Assembly: GCA_011525785.1 (NCBI GenBank)
Contig: WYBT01000063.1
Coordinates: forward strand, 62,001-126,000
DNA: 64,000 nucleotides
Reading direction: 5' to 3'
Source: Planctomycetaceae bacterium
Lineage (GTDB): Bacteria > Planctomycetota > UBA1135 > GCA-002686595
Positions 28,775 through 39,100 of this stretch are shown here, one piece after another; position 1 is the first letter of the stretch, and the number at the start of each line of letters is the position of its first letter. The translations under genes were made by a program, and so were the position numbers. The notes beneath the pieces are model-generated. The model was not told where the DNA came from. It saw only the letters and a list, made by a program, of their open reading frames with translations, and ran no database searches.

Positions 28775-29218
28775 ATGACCTTGCTCGAAAAGCTCCAGGC
28801 CGACGTGAAGCAAGCGATGCTCGCGCGCGACGAGGTCTCGCGCGACACGCTGCGCATGCTCGTCGCCGCGGTGAAGAAGCACGAACTCGAAGGCGGCAAG
28901 ACCATCACCGACGAGCTGGTGAACGAGGTGTTGCTCTCGGCCGCCAAGACGCGCCAGGAGTCGATCGACCAGTTCTCCAAGGCTGGCCGCGCCGACCTGG
29001 TGGCCAAAGAGACGGCTGAGCTCGAGGTCGTGCGGCGCTACCTGCCGCGCCAGTTGAACGAGGACGAGACCCGTTCGGCCGTGCAGGCCCTGATCGCCGA
29101 GCTCAAGCTCACTTCGAAGAAGGACCTGGGCCAGCTGATGAAGGCCGCCATGGCGCGCCACAAGGGCCAGATCGACGGCAAGCTCGTGCAGAAGCTCGCG
29201 GGCGAGCTGCTCGCCTGA
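28775..29218 (+). CDS. GatB/YqeY-domain protein
   Basis: A 147-residue protein. The ATG at 28775 is preferred: GAGGAG lies 11 nt upstream and MTLLEKLQADVKQAM is the standard YqeY N-terminus. An in-frame GTG at 28763 overlapping the gyrA stop is an alternative adding four residues. The family pattern is complete: RDTLRMLVAAVKKHE, AAKTRQESIDQFSKAGR, ETAELEVVRRYLPRQL, and a C-terminal KKDLGQLMKAAMARHKGQIDGKLV. YqeY proteins share the tail domain of GatB and are linked to tRNA-dependent amidation or an unknown role. It is probably cotranscribed with gyrA. Confidence 0.93.
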   Translation: MTLLEKLQADVKQAMLARDEVSRDTLRMLVAAVKKHELEGGKTITDELVNEVLLSAAKTRQESIDQFSKAGRADLVAKETAELEVVRRYLPRQLNEDETRSAVQALIAELKLTSKKDLGQLMKAAMARHKGQIDGKLVQKLAGELLA

Positions 29219-29444
29219 TTCCGCGACGCGTCGGTCGACTCCGCCCGCGGCGGCGCCGCGCGCCGCACAACACCGCGCCCGCCGCAGTCTGCGCAGGACA
29301 CGGACAGCGGCCGCTCTGATCGCGACTTCGCGCTCACGCAGCGCAACTGTGCGAGCGCCACGACTGTCCGGCAGCTGCGCGGTCGATCCTCGCCTCGAAC
29401 CTCTGTACCGTCTGCGGCTTCGCAGTCCCCGGCCCAGTCGCGCG

Positions 29445-31160
29445 ATGCCCGCAACCCAGAGCACTCCACAGCCTCCGCAGGACGCGCTGAAGACCGGCGG
29501 CGCCGATGTCGTCGGCCGCCACCAGCGCTTGGTCGCGCGCACAGCGCTGATCAGCGGTTTCACGGCCGTTTCGCGCGTGTTCGGCTACGTGCGCGAGTTC
29601 CTCACGGCGGCGCTGTTCGGCGACGTCTCGCCGGTCTACGACGCCTTCGTCACGGCCTGGCGCATGCCGAATCTGTTCCGGCGCCTGCTGGGCGAGGGCG
29701 CGGTGTCGATGGCGCTGCAGACCTCGATGACCGAGGCCGACGCCGATCGCGGCGATGAAGCGGGCCGCGCGCTGATGTGGGACACGCTGCGGCTCGCGAC
29801 GTGGCTGCTGGTCGGCGTGTGCGCGCTCGTGATGGGACTCAGCCAGGTGCTGCCCGACACGCTGAACTTGCCGTGGAACGACGGGCCGACGTCTTGGCTC
29901 GGCGAAGATCCCGCCGCGGTGCGCGACCTCACGTTGCACGTGATGCCGTACGTGGTCGTGATCTGCCTCGCCGGACTCATCGGCGGAGCGCTGTCCGTGC
30001 GCGGCCGCTTCGTCGGCGCGAGCGCGGGCCCGGGCCTGATGAACATCATCGCCATCGCCACCTTGTTGCTGGTGGGCTGGAAGTTCGGCTGGAGCGGGCC
30101 GGGCCCGGGCGATGGCGAGCTCGGCCGCGCGCGCCATTTCGACATGGCGCTGTGGTTCTCGTGGGGTCTGGTGCTCTCAGGTCTCGCGCAGCTCCTGCTG
30201 CTCGTGCCCGAGATGCGTTCCGCAGGCCTGTTCGAGCGCGCGCGCGCGTTCGCCGGCGGATCGAGCGCCGCGTGGGGCGTGCTCAAGACCAGCGTGCCGC
30301 TGACGCTCGGCGCCGCCGTCTATCAGGTGAACGTGCTGGTCGACAGTTTCATGGCGCAGGGCATGCTGCCGCGCGGCGGACCGACGGCGTACTACTACGC
30401 CAACCGACTGCAACAACTGCCGATGGCGCTGGTGGCGATCGCTGCGACGAGCGCCGTGTTCCCCGCGATGAAGGCGCTGGCGCACAAGCGCGAGTTCGGC
30501 GAGCTCAAGCGCGTTCACGCACAGACGCACTTGGCGATTCTGTTCGTCACGTTGCCTGCGGCCGCCGGGCTGTTCGCGCTGGCCGAGCCCGTGACCTCGT
30601 GCCTGCTCGAATACGGTGAGTTCGGGCGCGAGGGCGTCGAGCGCACCGCCGATGCCGTCCGCTTCCTGTGCCTCGCGCTCGTGCCCGGCAGCGCCGTCGG
30701 CTTGCTCAGCCGTGCTTACTACGCCCTGGGCGACTTCTCGACGCCCGTGCGCCTCTCGGTCATCGCGCTGGTGCTCAACATCGTCTTCAACGTGCTGTTC
30801 CTCACCGTGTTCGAGCTCGACACCGGCGGCCTCGCGCTCTCGACGGCGCTGGTGAGCGCACTCAACATCGCCATGCTCGCGCCCGGCCTGCAGCGCCGGC
30901 TCACAGCGCGCGGCGACACGAGCGGCGCAGCACTGCCGGACTTCGGCGCGCGCCTCCTGCGCATGAGCTTCGCCGCGCTCGGCTGCGGCGGCGCCGCCTG
31001 GGGCGTCTATCGCTGGCTCTCGGGCGGCGAGCGCTCGATCCCGGGCCTGTTCGCCGCCATCGCCGCCGGCATGGCCGTCTACTTCGCCGCCGCGCAGCTC
31101 TTCGCGCTGCCCGAGTGGTCCGGCCTGCGCGACAAGCTCGCGCGACGGCTGCGGCGCTGA
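29445..31160 (+). CDS. murJ: Lipid II flippase MurJ (MviN family)
   Basis: A 571-residue polytopic membrane protein with about 14 hydrophobic segments. The ATG at 29445 is chosen because the upstream extension to 29349 is arginine-rich and not family-like. Conserved MurJ stretches include SRVFGYVREFLTAALFG, FVTAWRMPNLFRRLLGEGA, PGLMNIIAI, VYQVNVLVDSFMAQGM and SRAYYALGDFSTPVRLSV. It exports the peptidoglycan precursor lipid II across the cytoplasmic membrane. It lies 226 bp after the YqeY-like gene, so it may have its own promoter. It converges on the DUF3667 gene (25 bp). Confidence 0.93.
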   Translation: MPATQSTPQPPQDALKTGGADVVGRHQRLVARTALISGFTAVSRVFGYVREFLTAALFGDVSPVYDAFVTAWRMPNLFRRLLGEGAVSMALQTSMTEADADRGDEAGRALMWDTLRLATWLLVGVCALVMGLSQVLPDTLNLPWNDGPTSWLGEDPAAVRDLTLHVMPYVVVICLAGLIGGALSVRGRFVGASAGPGLMNIIAIATLLLVGWKFGWSGPGPGDGELGRARHFDMALWFSWGLVLSGLAQLLLLVPEMRSAGLFERARAFAGGSSAAWGVLKTSVPLTLGAAVYQVNVLVDSFMAQGMLPRGGPTAYYYANRLQQLPMALVAIAATSAVFPAMKALAHKREFGELKRVHAQTHLAILFVTLPAAAGLFALAEPVTSCLLEYGEFGREGVERTADAVRFLCLALVPGSAVGLLSRAYYALGDFSTPVRLSVIALVLNIVFNVLFLTVFELDTGGLALSTALVSALNIAMLAPGLQRRLTARGDTSGAALPDFGARLLRMSFAALGCGGAAWGVYRWLSGGERSIPGLFAAIAAGMAVYFAAAQLFALPEWSGLRDKLARRLRR

Positions 31161-31185
31161 GCTCTGGTTCGAGCGCGCGCGGCGC

Positions 31186-31944
31186 TCACAGCACGAACGG
31201 AATCGCGAGCAGTCCGAACAGCACTGCTGTGCCGAGCATGTGCAGCACGATCACGACGGTGCTGCGCAACCAGGCGCTGATCCAGCCGACGCCGAAGAAC
31301 TCGCGCGCGGCCCAGACGGCCCAGGCGAAGCCGATGACCTGACGCGCCATCATTGCGGCGCGCGGCTCGATGGCCATCAGCGGCGTGAGCACGATGCCGA
31401 TCAGGAAGTTGAAGCTGGCGACGAACAGCACCAGCACGAAGCACTCGGCCAGGTTGTCGTCGGTCCGCGGGAACAGACGCTTGGTCAGCCAGGCCTTCAG
31501 CGGCAGCGCGAGGTAGAGGAGCAGATCGAGGTGCCCGCCGAGAAACGCTCGGATCTCGGCCGCGGTCTGCGCCGGGCGACTGCCGGGCTCGTCGCTGTCG
31601 AACTTGAAGCCCGCCGCTTCGAGCGGATCGACGCCCAGCCAGCGCGTCGCGACCAGCCACAGCGCGAGCGTGATCAGACACAGACGCGAGGGCGGCACGT
31701 AGCGCTTGCGGCGGCCGAGCACGTACTCGCGCGCGACGGCGCCCGGACGCGTCGCGAGTCCGCGCAGCGTCACCATCAGCGCCGAGTCCCAGTTGACGAA
31801 GTTCGCCAGCGCTTCGAGCAGCACAGCGCGCGTCGTCAGCCGAACCTGGCCGTTGTCCTGCCCGCAGGTCGCGCAGAAGCGCCCGACGGACTGCGCGTGA
31901 CAGTTGGGGCACGCGCGGGGCGCTGACGGGAGCTCGCTGCTCAA
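31186..31944 (-). CDS. DUF3667-family membrane protein with N-terminal zinc ribbon
   Basis: A 252-residue protein. The N-terminus has a zinc-ribbon pattern ACPNCHAQSVGRFCATCGQ (four cysteines, about residues 11-29). It is followed by RPGAVAREYVLGRRKRYVPP (about 66-85), the DUF3667 hallmark. After that come a first membrane helix (SRLCLITLALWLVATRW) and three more hydrophobic segments up to the C-terminus. The function of the family is unknown. It sits on the minus strand downstream of a strong hairpin that separates it from the FG-GAP protein gene. Confidence 0.85.
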   Translation of the reverse strand: MSSELPSAPRACPNCHAQSVGRFCATCGQDNGQVRLTTRAVLLEALANFVNWDSALMVTLRGLATRPGAVAREYVLGRRKRYVPPSRLCLITLALWLVATRWLGVDPLEAAGFKFDSDEPGSRPAQTAAEIRAFLGGHLDLLLYLALPLKAWLTKRLFPRTDDNLAECFVLVLFVASFNFLIGIVLTPLMAIEPRAAMMARQVIGFAWAVWAAREFFGVGWISAWLRSTVVIVLHMLGTAVLFGLLAIPFVL

Positions 31945-32003
31945 GCGCGCCCAGGGTAACGAGGGCGCCCGCGGCCGCAGCGCTGGTGGAGCGCTGAGCT
32001 ACT

Positions 32004-32044
32004 ACCCCCTGGAGCTTTCGCGCTGCGCGAAGGTTCCAGGGGGT
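32004..32044 (-). terminator. Long hairpin after the FG-GAP protein gene
   Basis: Two 19-nt arms (32004-32022 and 32026-32044) enclose a 3-nt loop. Seventeen positions are Watson-Crick and the remaining two can form G-U wobbles, giving a continuous 19-bp RNA stem starting ACCCCCTGGA. It lies between the minus-strand stop at 32099 and the start of the DUF3667 gene at 31944. No clear T-run follows, so it could also protect the mRNA 3' end. Confidence 0.6.
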
Positions 32045-32098
32045 GTAGCGAGCCAACCGAGATCTCAACGCGGCCGAATGCCGCGGGAGAAGTGTCCG

Positions 32099-34900
32099 TC
32101 AGGGCACGAGGATCACGTCGCGCGCGCTGAAGCTCGAGCCGTCGAGGCGCTGCCCCGTGAGCTCGACCTCGACCCACGTCGGCCCACCGCCCGGCCGCAG
32201 CCCGAGCGCGCGCAACAGCGGCGCAGCGGGAGCGCTGATCACGAGGTCGACGTGACCTTCGGGTCCCGCGGTCGTGCAGCTGCCCTGATAGCCCACGTTC
32301 GGACGCGTGACATCACTCAAGCTGCGCGGGAAGGCCCCGAGCTGGAGCACGGAGCCGACGCCGCCCATGCGGCGCAGTCGCAAGCTCGCAGGCACGATGT
32401 CCGCCGCCGAGTGGAGCCAGGTGCCCGTCGCGACGAGCTTCACCACAGCACCCGTTTGCAGCAGGACCAAGTTGGGGCACTGACCAGGACCCACGTCGAG
32501 CGTGGTCAGACCGGACATGCCCGACGGCGAGAGCAGGGTGATGATCTGATCGCAGCTCAAGCTCGCCCCGCACGCGTCGGTCAGCGTCCAGCGGCGCGTG
32601 ATCACGACCTCGGGCGCGCCGGGATTCGACGGCGTGTTGGGGATCACGCTCACATCGGCGTGCGTGAGCGTCGCGCCCTGCGGACAGGCGCTGAAGAAGC
32701 TCGCGACGCCCGTGCGGCTGGTGTCGGTCTGGCCCGCGGGGATTCCGCCGTTCCACACTTCCACGAAGTCCGGCGGGCAGGTCAGTTGAACGACCGTGTT
32801 CGCGCTGTGCACGTTGTTGGTCTCGTCGCACTCGACGAGCGTCGACACGCCGCCGCCCGCGTCGTCAGCGACCACCCACGGGGTCTGCGGGATCGCGGCC
32901 GCGACGACGCTCACGTCTTCGAACTCACCGGGCGCGAGCGCGAGCGAGGTGTTCGCCGAGCCGATCAAGTTGCCGCCCGCGTTGGGGTCTCCGTCGTAGA
33001 AGGAAACGGGCAGACCCGCGCCCACGGTCGCATCGCCTCCGTTGCCGACGCGCGCGGTGATCGTCGACAGGGACGGGTTGCTGCGCAGGAACGAAGCGGT
33101 GAGGTCCGCGGCCGCGCCCGGGTTCAGCGGATTGAGCACGTTCTGGCGGAAGTTGTTGAACGCGCCGCCCGCGGGCGTCTCCCAGTTGTTGGCTTCGACG
33201 GCCGGGATCGCGCCGTTCTCGGCCACGTTGGTGATGTGGTAGGTGTGCTGGTTCCACACTCGCCGCGTCGGCACCCAATCGTTGTTGGTCGCGCCGAACA
33301 CGAACACGCCGCGCTGCGGACCGAAGCCGCAGTTGTTGTTCGCGGTGGCGACGATCTCCGCCTGGCCGTCGGCGTCGACATCGGCGACGAGCACGTACTC
33401 GTACCAGGTGCACGAGCTCATCGGCGTCTGGAACAGCACGGCGCCGGTCGCTCCCGCGTAGATGCGCAGGAACAGCTCGTCGCGATACACGACTTCAGCC
33501 TGTCCGTCGCCGTTGAAGTCGAACACCGACGAACCGGTGCGATTGGAGCTCGAGTCCTGGGTCGTGGCCTGCCACTTCAGCGCGCCCGTGTGCTCGAACA
33601 CCGCGTAGCGCACGGCGCCCGCGACGCCGATCTCGGGTAGTCCGTCGCCGTCGTAATCCGCGATCGTCGGCGGGCCGCCCGTTCCGCCGCCGGGGATCGA
33701 AGCGGACCACACTTGCGTGAGCGAGGCGCCCGGTCCGAGCTTCACGAGCCGCACGACGCCGCTTTGCACCGACACGATCTCGGCCTGACTGTCGGCGTCG
33801 AAGTTCGCAACCGCCACGACGCCGTCGGGCAAGCCGTTGTTCTGGAACAGGATCGCGCCGCTGCTCGAGTACACCGTGTTGCCGGTGACCACGTTCGGCG
33901 TGCCGTCATCGTCGATGTCGGCCACGCACGAGATGGGACCGACGCCCTGACTGCCCGAGCCGCCCGTGCCGGTCCACAGCAGTGCGCCGCCCGCGTCGAG
34001 CACTTGACGACCGATCACGATCTCCGGAACCCCGTCGCCGTTCAGGTCCGCGATCGACGGCGCGCCCCAGTTGATCGCCTCGAGCGTCACCGAGCGCCAC
34101 TTGAACGTCCCGTCGCTCTCGAAGCAGATCAGCCGCGCGCCCGTGTTGTCGCACGCGACGATCTCGGGAGCCCCATCGCCGTCGATGTCGCCCACCGCCA
34201 CCGACGAAGCGGTGTTCACGAGCAGGTTGGGATCGTTCTGGGTGAAGAGCTCAGCGCCCGTCGCGCCGTTCAGTGCGCGCAACACACCGACCTCGACCAA
34301 GCCGCCGCCCGTCGACGCGGTGGAGCCGAAGATCACCTCGGGCACGCCGTCGCCGGTGAGGTCGACGACCGCCGGAGTCATCATCACGTTCAGCGACGTG
34401 GGCTCGACTGTGGACGAGGTCCACGACCACTGCAGGCTCGCGACCACCGGTCCAGGTTGCGTCGCCACCGAGCACTCCAGCCCCGTGCTGCGCAGGTTGT
34501 TGCTCTCGCTCGACTCCGCGATCGCATTGGCGGCGTCCGCGAGCGCGTAGATCAGGTCCTCGCGAAAGCGCACCGCGCCCGACACGCCGATGTTGAGCGT
34601 GCTCACCGCGCCCGGCCCGAGCGCCGGCGCCGACGCGCTGCCGAACACTGTGTCGACGCCTGAATCGAAGGCGCCGTTGCGGTTGGTGTCTTCGAACACC
34701 ACGACGTCGAACGCGCCGCCCGAGCCGCCCTGGCCGAGGTTGGCGAGGTCGACGGCCAGGCTTCCGCTGATCGACAGCGCCTGCGCGTCGATCGCCACCG
34801 TGCCGATGTCGAGTCGCTGGACCACCAGGTCCGCCGACTGTCCGAAGGCCAGCCCTCCGCCGGCCGCAGAAATCACCGCAAGCACTACAAAACGCCTCAT
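32099..34900 (-). CDS. Secreted FG-GAP/VCBS beta-propeller protein with CARDB-like domains
   Basis: A 933-residue protein. The ATG at 34900 has an excellent ribosome-binding site (GGAGGGG, 4-9 nt upstream) and begins a signal peptide (MRRFVVLAVISAAGGGLAFGQ). Residues of about 22-140 form a CARDB-type domain ending in SSESNN. About 160-600 holds calcium-binding FG-GAP repeats with motifs DLTGDGVPEVIFG, DIDGDGAPEIVA, DLNGDGVPEIVIG, DYDGDGLPEIGV and DFNGDGQAEVVY. A second CARDB-like domain ends at VECDETNN (about 735). The C-terminus (from about 760) is different from the terminal module shared by other secreted proteins in the window. It is predicted to be an extracellular or surface adhesion or scaffold protein. 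Confidence 0.87.
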   Translation of the reverse strand: MRRFVVLAVISAAGGGLAFGQSADLVVQRLDIGTVAIDAQALSISGSLAVDLANLGQGGSGGAFDVVVFEDTNRNGAFDSGVDTVFGSASAPALGPGAVSTLNIGVSGAVRFREDLIYALADAANAIAESSESNNLRSTGLECSVATQPGPVVASLQWSWTSSTVEPTSLNVMMTPAVVDLTGDGVPEVIFGSTASTGGGLVEVGVLRALNGATGAELFTQNDPNLLVNTASSVAVGDIDGDGAPEIVACDNTGARLICFESDGTFKWRSVTLEAINWGAPSIADLNGDGVPEIVIGRQVLDAGGALLWTGTGGSGSQGVGPISCVADIDDDGTPNVVTGNTVYSSSGAILFQNNGLPDGVVAVANFDADSQAEIVSVQSGVVRLVKLGPGASLTQVWSASIPGGGTGGPPTIADYDGDGLPEIGVAGAVRYAVFEHTGALKWQATTQDSSSNRTGSSVFDFNGDGQAEVVYRDELFLRIYAGATGAVLFQTPMSSCTWYEYVLVADVDADGQAEIVATANNNCGFGPQRGVFVFGATNNDWVPTRRVWNQHTYHITNVAENGAIPAVEANNWETPAGGAFNNFRQNVLNPLNPGAAADLTASFLRSNPSLSTITARVGNGGDATVGAGLPVSFYDGDPNAGGNLIGSANTSLALAPGEFEDVSVVAAAIPQTPWVVADDAGGGVSTLVECDETNNVHSANTVVQLTCPPDFVEVWNGGIPAGQTDTSRTGVASFFSACPQGATLTHADVSVIPNTPSNPGAPEVVITRRWTLTDACGASLSCDQIITLLSPSGMSGLTTLDVGPGQCPNLVLLQTGAVVKLVATGTWLHSAADIVPASLRLRRMGGVGSVLQLGAFPRSLSDVTRPNVGYQGSCTTAGPEGHVDLVISAPAAPLLRALGLRPGGGPTWVEVELTGQRLDGSSFSARDVILVP

Positions 34901-35132
34901 GGGCCCCTCCTGATGCTGGAACGTGGAACGACGCGGCCAGCCTCCAGGACTGGTCACGCGGCCGCCATGCGGCGACCAACGACGTCGCGGGTGAACAACA
35001 GCGCAGCTCGCGTGCGCTGCTCGGATCACCCGACGCGAGACACGCTCCTCAGCAAACGGAGGCGCGGAGCGGAAGTGACCGTCCACGCGCCGAGATTGCG
35101 GAGCGAAGTCGCGCGCAACCTCCAGAGGCGGC

Positions 35133-35993
35133 TCAGCTCAAGGCGCCCATGCGCCCCGCCTGAAAATCGGCGATGGCCTGCCAGATCTCGGCCTCGGTGT
35201 TCATCACGAACGGGCCGCGGCCGACCACGGGCTCGTCCAGCGGCTGGCCGCCGAGGAAGAGCAGGTGTGCGCCGGCGGAGGCTTCGACGCGCAGCCCTGC
35301 GCCGCGTCGCTCGAAGCGCGCCACCTGGGCCTCGCGCACGGTGGCCGCGCCGATCCGCACTTCGCCGGAGAGCACCACCAGCGCCGCTGTGTGCCCGTCG
35401 GGCGAGGGCAGCTCGAGCGAGCCAGCGCGCTCGACGCGCAGGTCCCACACGTCGAGCGGCGAGAACGTCAGCGCCGGACCGCGCGCGCCGTCGAGCTCGC
35501 CCGCGATCACGCGCACGCGCGCTCCGCCGTGCTCGACGCTGGGGATCTGCGCGGCGTGGATCTCCTGATAGCGCGGCGCCGTGAGCTTGTCCTTGCGCGG
35601 CAGGTTGACCCACAGCTGCGCCATCTCGAACGGACCGCCGCGGCGCGCGAACTCGCGCCCGTGGAACTCCTCGTGGACCACGCCGCGGCCGGCGGTCATC
35701 CACTGCACGTCGCCCGGGCCGATGCGTCCGCCCGCGCCGCTCGAGTCGCGGTGCTCGACCTCGCCGTCGAACACGATCGTCACCGTCTCGAACCCGCGGT
35801 GGGGGTGCGGACCGACGCCCAGGCGCTCGCTCGTGGGCGGAAACTCCGCCGGTCCGCCGTAGTCGAGCAGCAGGAACGGGCTCAGCTCCTGCGCGTGCTC
35901 CATGTAGTTGAACAGCGAGCGCACCGGGAATCCGTCGCCCACCCAGTGCCCGCCCGGACTTGTCAGAACCCTTCCCAGCGACTTGGTGCTCAT
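35133..35993 (-). CDS. Pirin-family protein
   Basis: A 286-residue bicupin. The N-terminal cupin holds the full pirin metal site: GPHPHRGFETVTIVFDGEVEH (two His in HPH) and TAGRGVVHEEFH (His and Glu). The C-terminal cupin has GHTAALVVLSGEVRIG and a closing MNTEAEIWQAIADFQAGRMG, a very typical pirin end. Bacterial pirins bind iron or other metals and some show quercetinase activity; the role here is unknown. It is cytoplasmic. Its start lies 13 bp from the 102-bp palindromic element that separates it from the divergent ribonucleotide reductase gene. Confidence 0.93.
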   Translation of the reverse strand: MSTKSLGRVLTSPGGHWVGDGFPVRSLFNYMEHAQELSPFLLLDYGGPAEFPPTSERLGVGPHPHRGFETVTIVFDGEVEHRDSSGAGGRIGPGDVQWMTAGRGVVHEEFHGREFARRGGPFEMAQLWVNLPRKDKLTAPRYQEIHAAQIPSVEHGGARVRVIAGELDGARGPALTFSPLDVWDLRVERAGSLELPSPDGHTAALVVLSGEVRIGAATVREAQVARFERRGAGLRVEASAGAHLLFLGGQPLDEPVVGRGPFVMNTEAEIWQAIADFQAGRMGALS

Positions 35994-36006
35994 GGCGACG
36001 AGTATG

Positions 36007-36108
36007 CAGTACGGCGCCAGAGCAAATTTTCCACGTTGGCCCCGTAGGCGCTGCGAGCTTCGACCGACGCGGCGGCCAACGTGGAAAATTTGCTCTGGCG
36101 CCGTACTG
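36007..36108. mobile_element. 102-bp palindromic element with perfect 35-bp inverted repeats (MITE-like)
   Basis: Arms at 36007-36041 and 36074-36108 are perfect inverted complements over 35 bp (outer end CAGTACGGCGCCAGAGC), with a 32-bp spacer. The element sits in the intergenic gap between the divergent pirin and nrdJ genes. A solo half copy matching 28 of 31 positions lies at 44940-44970. It has no coding capacity. This is consistent with a miniature inverted-repeat element mobilised in trans. Target-site duplications cannot be established; only TG flanks both ends. Confidence 0.7.
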
Positions 36109-36172
36109 TGCGGGAGATCCGCCAGGGGTCAAGGCGGCGCGCAGAAGGTCCGAGAGGCGTGGAGGAACGAGC

Positions 36173-39100
36173 GTGAATTTCGGTGTCGCAGCGAGCCAGT
36201 CCAAGTCCCAGCAGACGACGAGCGAGAACGTGATGGCGAAGGCGAGTGCGGAGTACGTCGCCGCGGTGCAGCGCATGAAGCCGGACGCGGCGCAGGCGGC
36301 CTTGGACGCGGTGGAGCCTCCGCGCGAGTTGGGCGAGCCGCAGCTCACCGAGAACGCGCTCAAGGTGCTGAGCCAGCGCTACCTCAAAAAGGACCTCGCG
36401 ACCGGCAAGCCCAACGAGACGCCGCGCCAGCTCTTCTGGCGCGTGGCGACGCACATCGCGCGGCCGGAGCTGACCTTCCCCGGCGGCACGCCGCAGAAGG
36501 CGCTGGCGCGCGCGGCGGAGTTCTACGACCTGATGGCGCGCAAGCTGTTCATGCCGAACAGTCCGACGCTGATGAACGCCGGGCGCGAGATGGGCATGCT
36601 CTCGGCCTGCTTCGTGCTGCCCGTCGAGGACTCGATCGAAGGCATCTTCGATTCGATCAAGGCCACCGCGCTGATCCAGAAGGCCGGCGGAGGCACGGGC
36701 TTTTCGTTCTCGCGTCTGCGGCCGCAGGGCGATGTCGTCGCGAGCTCGGGCGGCACCACCGAAGGCCCGCTGTCGTTCATTCAGGTCTTCTCGAAAGCCA
36801 CCGACGCCATTCAGCAGGGCGCGTTCCGCCGCGGCGCGAACATGGGCATCCTGCGCGTCGACCACCCCGACGTGGTGCGCTTCATCGAGTTCAAGGACGA
36901 CCTCTCCAAGCTCCAGAACTACAACATCTCGGTCACCGTCACCGACAAGTTCATCGCCGAGCTGCGCTCGAACCCCGAGCAGCACCATCAAGTCCAAAAC
37001 CCGCGCAGCAAGGCCTGGAGCAAGCTCGAAAAGCGCGGCTCCGACGGCAAGGCCACGGGCGAGTTCTGGACCGTCGGCGAAATCTGGAACCTGATCATCG
37101 AACACGCCTGGCGCACTGGAGAGCCGGGCGTCGTGTTCATCGACCGCATCAACGCGCGCAACCCGATCAAGAACGTCGGTCTGATCGAGGCCACCAATCC
37201 GTGCGTCACAGCGGACACGTGGGTGCACACCGCCGAAGGTCCGCGGCAGGTGAGCGAGCTCATCGGTCGACACTTTGTCGCACGCGTGGACGGCTGCGAC
37301 TTCGCCAGCGGGCCCGAGGGCTTCTTCCGCACCGCAACGAAGGACGTGTTGCGCCTGGAGACCGTCGAAGGCCACGCGCTGCGCCTCACCGCGGACCACC
37401 GCGTGCGCCGCGTCGTGCGCCGCACGCGCGACGTCCTGCAAAGCGAGTGGTGCGCCGCTGGCGACCTGCGCCCGGGCGATGAACTGGTGCTCTCCAACCA
37501 TCGCGCGGCGCGCGAGTGGGCGGGGATGCACAACGCGGACGAGCGCGGCGCCCGCCAAAGCCGCGTTGCGAGCTCTACCGCGGCGTCCAGCGTCGCCCTT
37601 CACACGTCGTCGCGAACGCGGACGAGCGGCTCGGTCGTTGGACTGCGTGATTGCGAGCGCACTTCGAGCGGTTCCTATGTGCGCATGCTGCGCACGCTGT
37701 TCGACGACGCGGCCCAAGTGCAGCTCGAAGAAGGCAACGTCGCGATCGAACTCCAGCTCGACTCGAGCGAGAACTGCTCTTCCGCGCAGCGCATGCTCCT
37801 GCGGCTGGGCATCGCCTCCAGCGTGAGCGGCACGACTCTGCGCATCACCGACGACAACCTGCGCGAATTCCAGGGCGTCGTCGGCTTCTCCGACACCGAC
37901 AAGGCCGTCCGGCTCGAGACGCTGCTCGAGAGCGACGGGCGTGCGCTCAACCGCGAGCGCTTCGTCGCGCGCGTCGCCCGAGTGATGCCGGACGGCTGCG
38001 AAGACGTCTACGACGTGCAGGTTCCCGGCGCGAATTGCTTCGACGCCAACGGCCTGATCGCGCACAACTGCGGCGAACAGCCGCTGCACCCCTACGACTC
38101 GTGCAACCTGGGCTCGATCAACCTCGGGCTGTTCGTGAGCGGCGAGGGCGCGCAGGCCAAGTTCGACTGGGACGCGTACAAGGCCGTGATCCACACGACC
38201 ACGCGCTTCCTCGACAACGTGATCGAGGCCAACAAGTACCCGTTGCCGGCGATCGACAAGATGTCGAAGACCACGCGGCGCATTGGGCTTGGCGTGATGG
38301 GTTTTGCAGACGCGCTGTTCAAGCTCGGGCTCGCCTACAACTCGCCCGAGGGCTGCGCCTTCGGCGAGGAGGTGATGCGCGTGATGAACGACGAGTCGCA
38401 CAACGCCAGTGAAGAGCTCGCCAAAGAGCGCGGCCCGTTCCCGGCCTGGGAAGGTTCGGACTGGCAGAAGCAAGGTCGCAAGCTGCGCAACAGCTACACG
38501 ACCACTGTCGCGCCCACCGGCACGATCTCGATCATCGCCGACTGCTCGGGCGGCATCGAGCCGATGTTCAGCCTCGCCTTCATTCGCCAGGTGATGAAGG
38601 ACACGAGCGGCAAGCCGACGGTGATGCGCGAGGTCAACTACGTTTTCGAGGAGCACGCGCGGCGAGCGGGCCTGTGGTCCGAAGAGCTGCTCGAAAAGCT
38701 GCTCGAGCAGGGCACGCTCGAACAACTCGACGTGCCGCACGACTTCAAGCGCGTGTTCGTGACCGCGCGCGACATCAGCCCGCAGTGGCACATGCGCATG
38801 CAGGCGGCCTTCCAGCGCCACTGCGACTCGTCGATCTCCAAGACGATCAACTTCCCGCACGAGGCCACCGTCGATGAAGTGCGCGCGATCTACGAGCTCG
38901 CCATCGACCTCGACGTGAAGGGCGTGACGGTCTACCGCGACGGTTGCCGCGACGTGCAGCCCATGGCGCTCAAGGGCTCGACCTCGCGCAAGGAAGGCGA
39001 GGGCGCGCCGGCGAACGCGACCGCCGCCGCTGAACCCGCCGCCGCGCCCGCGCGCGAGCCCGCGCTCTCCGACACCGCGATCATCCCGTCGGTGAAGCTC

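Noticed and set aside
36007-36172. Cobalamin riboswitch or NrdR box upstream of nrdJ
   Set aside because: The gap is mostly filled by the palindromic element; I find no B12-box-like sequence or paired NrdR boxes.
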